From NCBI GenBank assembly GCA_016839705.1, contig JAEOTR010000017.1, positions 1 to 64,000 on the forward strand: DNA of 64,000 nt, written 5' to 3'. The notes under the pieces are model-generated. The model did no database searches, had not been told where the DNA came from, and saw only the letters and a list, made by a program, of their open reading frames with translations. This DNA is from Promethearchaeota archaeon. Its GTDB lineage: Archaea > Asgardarchaeota > Lokiarchaeia > Sigyniarchaeales > SOKP01. Positions 61,884-64,000 of the stretch are shown here, piece by piece (within the stretch, counting starts at the first letter, position 1; each line of letters opens with the position of its first letter). Made by a program: the position numbers and the translations under genes.

Positions 61884-63065
61884 TTGACACTTTCGAAACG
61901 ATCTGTAATTCTTATTCTATTCTCTATTTTAGTTTTAAACACTGCGGGAATAGGATTAGTTACATATTTACCAAAGTATTTATTATACTTAGGTATAGAA
62001 AATCCCGTTATCCAATTAGTAATGACTATTTTTCCATTAACTTTATTTGTATTTCCACCAATTTTAGGAAAGCTTTCTGATAAATTTCAGAATAGGATTC
62101 TTTTTATAATTATTGGAGCTTTAGGGATTGTTTTATCATTTGTGTTGTTTCTATTTACTCAAAATTTATTCCTAATTATAGCATTATCACTATTATATGG
62201 TTTTTTTGGAGCTGCTTTTCGAATTATTTTCACTCTCTATGCCGAATTAGTAGATAATGATACGAGATATATCTCTTATTACAATGCCGTAAGCACATGC
62301 GGATGGTTTTTGGGAAGCCAGTTAGGAGGAATTTTTATTGATGTATATGGGATTCAAAATATCTTCTTATTTCTAATTTTATTTTCAACAATAAATCTAG
62401 GCTCCATTCTTCTCATAAAGGAGAATAGAACTTTAATTTTAAGTCATTATGATAATAAAACTAATGAATCCCGTAACAACATAAATGAAGTAAAAACAAT
62501 TTCAATTTCGGTATATCTTGGATTATTTTTCAGAAATTTCGGCATAAAGCCAATCATGGTTGTTCTCTCAATAATTATGGGTTTTCATATTTCCAGTGAT
62601 ACACAAGTAGGATTTTTAATAGGTTTAAATTTCTTAATTCAAGTTGCCTTAATGCTATTAATAGGACATATTATTTCAGAAAAAAATGAAAAATTGATAC
62701 TTATCCTCGGATATTTTTTTAGCACAATCGCAATATTAGGATATATTTTTTCAAATAGTTTTTTCAGCTTTTTAATATCCCAGATTTTTATTGCGTTCAG
62801 TTATTCAATGTTTTGGTCTGCTACCGTTATGTATATCGCACAAAATTCTACCCCAAAAAATAAAGGTCGATATATGGGATATGCAAACTCAAGCACTTTT
62901 TCTGGTGGCTTTTTAGGAGGACTCCTATTTAGTTATCTATTAGTGGTGTTTAATTCAAATTATTATAGTGCAATGTATTTTATGATTATATTTCCCGTAC
63001 TTTCTTCTATAAGTATATTATTGAAGTTTAAACAACATTCAAAGCCAAAACTAATTAATAAATAA
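61884..63065 (+). CDS. Major facilitator superfamily transporter (first of a tandem pair)
   Basis: 393 residues with 12 hydrophobic helices. Motif A-like segment between helices 2 and 3: GKLSDKFQNRILFI (family G-x-x-x-D-R/K-x-x-R). TTG start with AGGAG 8 bases before. Similar sequence to the next gene over its whole visible length, implying duplication. Substrate unknown; possible operon with the preceding synthase. Confidence 0.85.
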   Translation: MTLSKRSVILILFSILVLNTAGIGLVTYLPKYLLYLGIENPVIQLVMTIFPLTLFVFPPILGKLSDKFQNRILFIIIGALGIVLSFVLFLFTQNLFLIIALSLLYGFFGAAFRIIFTLYAELVDNDTRYISYYNAVSTCGWFLGSQLGGIFIDVYGIQNIFLFLILFSTINLGSILLIKENRTLILSHYDNKTNESRNNINEVKTISISVYLGLFFRNFGIKPIMVVLSIIMGFHISSDTQVGFLIGLNFLIQVALMLLIGHIISEKNEKLILILGYFFSTIAILGYIFSNSFFSFLISQIFIAFSYSMFWSATVMYIAQNSTPKNKGRYMGYANSSTFSGGFLGGLLFSYLLVVFNSNYYSAMYFMIIFPVLSSISILLKFKQHSKPKLINK

Positions 63066-63100
63066 AAAATTTGGGATTTATAATTTTAATCCACATCAAA

Positions 63101-64000
63101 TTGATTAAATTGGTTTTATTAAAAAGATCTGTTATTTTAATTTTAATCTCGGCATTTATTATTTTTTTAGCAGCTTGGATGGTTATGGCGTTTTTACCTC
63201 AATATCTTCAAGTATTAGGTACTCCAGGTCCGATTATACAAATAATAATAACAATTTTCCTCTCTACATTATTCATATTCCCATATATTTTAGGTAAGTA
63301 CTCAGATAAAATCCAGAATCGAAAGTATTTTATAATAATTGGAACTGCGGGTATGATTTTAACTCCATTTCTATTACTATTTACAACAAATTTAATCCTA
63401 ATCACTATAATATTATTTTTTTTTGGAATGTTTGCATCTACTTCTTCGATTATATTTACATTATATTCAGAGTTAGTTCAAAATAATTCCAAATGGATAT
63501 CTTACTATAATGCCCTAACAGCTTTGGGATGGTTTGTGGGAGCGCAAATAGCAGGTGTATTTATCGAGATTTATGGGTTTAATCTTGTATTTTTACTTTC
63601 TTTAATTGGTATGGTGATAGGTATGATATTTGTTGTTTTTATTAAGGAAGATAGGCAAATTATCGTGAATTCTGCGAAAGAGAATAGAATAATAGATGTG
63701 AATAATTCTCAAAATGATGAACTTTTAGTATCTAAATCAATTTATTATGGTGTATTTTTTAGAAGTTTTGGAATTCAACCAATTTTGGCTGTGCTTGTGG
63801 TAATCATGGGTTTTCATTTAAATAGTGATATAGAAATGGGATTTTTACTTGGGTTAAACCCCCTACTACAATTTTTTCTTATGATTTTATTGGGAAGGTT
63901 AATAACTGACAAAAATTTTAAGCTTTTTATGTTTAGCGGTTATCTATTAAGCATTTTGGTCATTTTGGGATTTCTTCTCGCCGCAGATTTCTGGGGTTTT
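63101..64000 (+). CDS. MFS transporter, tandem paralogue, cut by window edge
   Basis: First 300 codons visible. The motif A segment GKYSDKIQNRKYFI matches the neighbour, as do FLPQYLQVLGTPGPIIQ versus YLPKYLLYLGIENPVIQ and YYNALTALGWFVGAQIAGVFIEIYG versus YYNAVSTCGWFLGSQLGGIFIDVYG. Start at TTG 63101 or TTG 63110. The gene runs past the right edge; about 100 codons are missing. Tandem duplicate with moderate divergence. Confidence 0.82.
   Translation, partial: MIKLVLLKRSVILILISAFIIFLAAWMVMAFLPQYLQVLGTPGPIIQIIITIFLSTLFIFPYILGKYSDKIQNRKYFIIIGTAGMILTPFLLLFTTNLILITIILFFFGMFASTSSIIFTLYSELVQNNSKWISYYNALTALGWFVGAQIAGVFIEIYGFNLVFLLSLIGMVIGMIFVVFIKEDRQIIVNSAKENRIIDVNNSQNDELLVSKSIYYGVFFRSFGIQPILAVLVVIMGFHLNSDIEMGFLLGLNPLLQFFLMILLGRLITDKNFKLFMFSGYLLSILVILGFLLAADFWGF

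Noticed and set aside
63208..63405. 65-codon minus-strand frame inside the second MFS gene
   Set aside because: Antisense shadow of a clear membrane-protein coding frame.
1..64000. tRNA, rRNA, CRISPR arrays and insertion sequences
   Set aside because: Read through all intergenic stretches: no T-loop/acceptor signatures, no spaced direct repeats and no transposase-like frame were recognised. Intron-containing tRNAs could be missed by eye.

Overview
This window is a contiguous piece of an AT-rich archaeal chromosome (both ends are inside genes). The information-processing genes are archaeal: a split RNA polymerase large subunit (RpoA1/RpoA2), TFS, RpoF, RpoL, aIF2-alpha, Nop10, Csl4, L44e, S27e, L30e, L21e, L35Ae, PriS/PriL, GINS, PCNA and a histone. 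Alongside them are three Ras/Arf-superfamily small GTPases, a Snf7-type ESCRT-III protein, a Roadblock/LC7 protein and a large protein with B-box-like zinc fingers and a possible PH/GRAM-like fold. That mixture points to an Asgard (Promethearchaeota) archaeon, most likely Lokiarchaeia-like. A predicted selenoprotein with a eukaryote-like SECIS hairpin fits, because such elements have been described from Lokiarchaeota.

Layout. 1-5.9 kb: a partial AglB/STT3 oligosaccharyltransferase, TruA, RFC small subunit and enolase. 5.9-9.2 kb: a METTL5-like rRNA methylase, then an RNA-processing operon (Csl4, a 72-residue protein, RpoL with a long acidic N-terminus, an RNase III-fold protein, DUF99). 9.2-19 kb: an Arf-like GTPase, EF-1A, then a replication/translation island (aIF2-alpha, Nop10, GINS, PriS, PriL, PCNA, OB-fold protein, TFS, S27e, L44e) ending in PyrB. 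19.8-28.6 kb: a regulator-like protein joining a winged helix, an ATP-cone and a NrdD-like domain that has lost its glycyl-radical tail, then the S7-S12-NusA-L30e-RpoA2-RpoA1 cluster read leftwards. 29-40.5 kb: accessory genes (acyl-CoA synthetase-like protein, EamA transporter, two more GTPases, phosphoesterase, methyltransferases, histone, VWA protein, selenocysteine peroxiredoxin-like protein, CPBP protease). 40.6-46.3 kb: NurA and the conserved Pus10-L21e-RpoF-DUF655-RsmA-Mtq2 cluster. 46.5-64 kb: a cold-shock-domain remnant, Roadblock protein, kinase, CPBP protease, GH57, hydroxyacyl-CoA dehydrogenase, 3-dehydroquinate synthase II, ESCRT-III, MetE-like protein, B-box/PH-like protein, L35Ae, M20 peptidase, RidA, a glycogen-synthase-like transferase and two tandem MFS transporters.

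Three observations stand out. (1) A peroxiredoxin-like gene is interrupted by an in-frame TGA exactly where the first redox residue of the active-site CxxC should be, and an AUGA/GA hairpin lies just downstream: a selenoprotein. (2) TFS, L21e and the HEMK2/Mtq2-type methylase have intact conserved N-termini but no in-frame ATG, GTG or TTG. Each has ATA or ATT at the expected position with a GTG-containing Shine-Dalgarno match exactly 7 nt upstream, which suggests AUA/AUU initiation. (3) The winged helix/ATP-cone/dead-NrdD protein looks like a nucleotide-sensing regulator built from a ribonucleotide reductase. No CRISPR array, insertion sequence, rRNA or tRNA was recognised.
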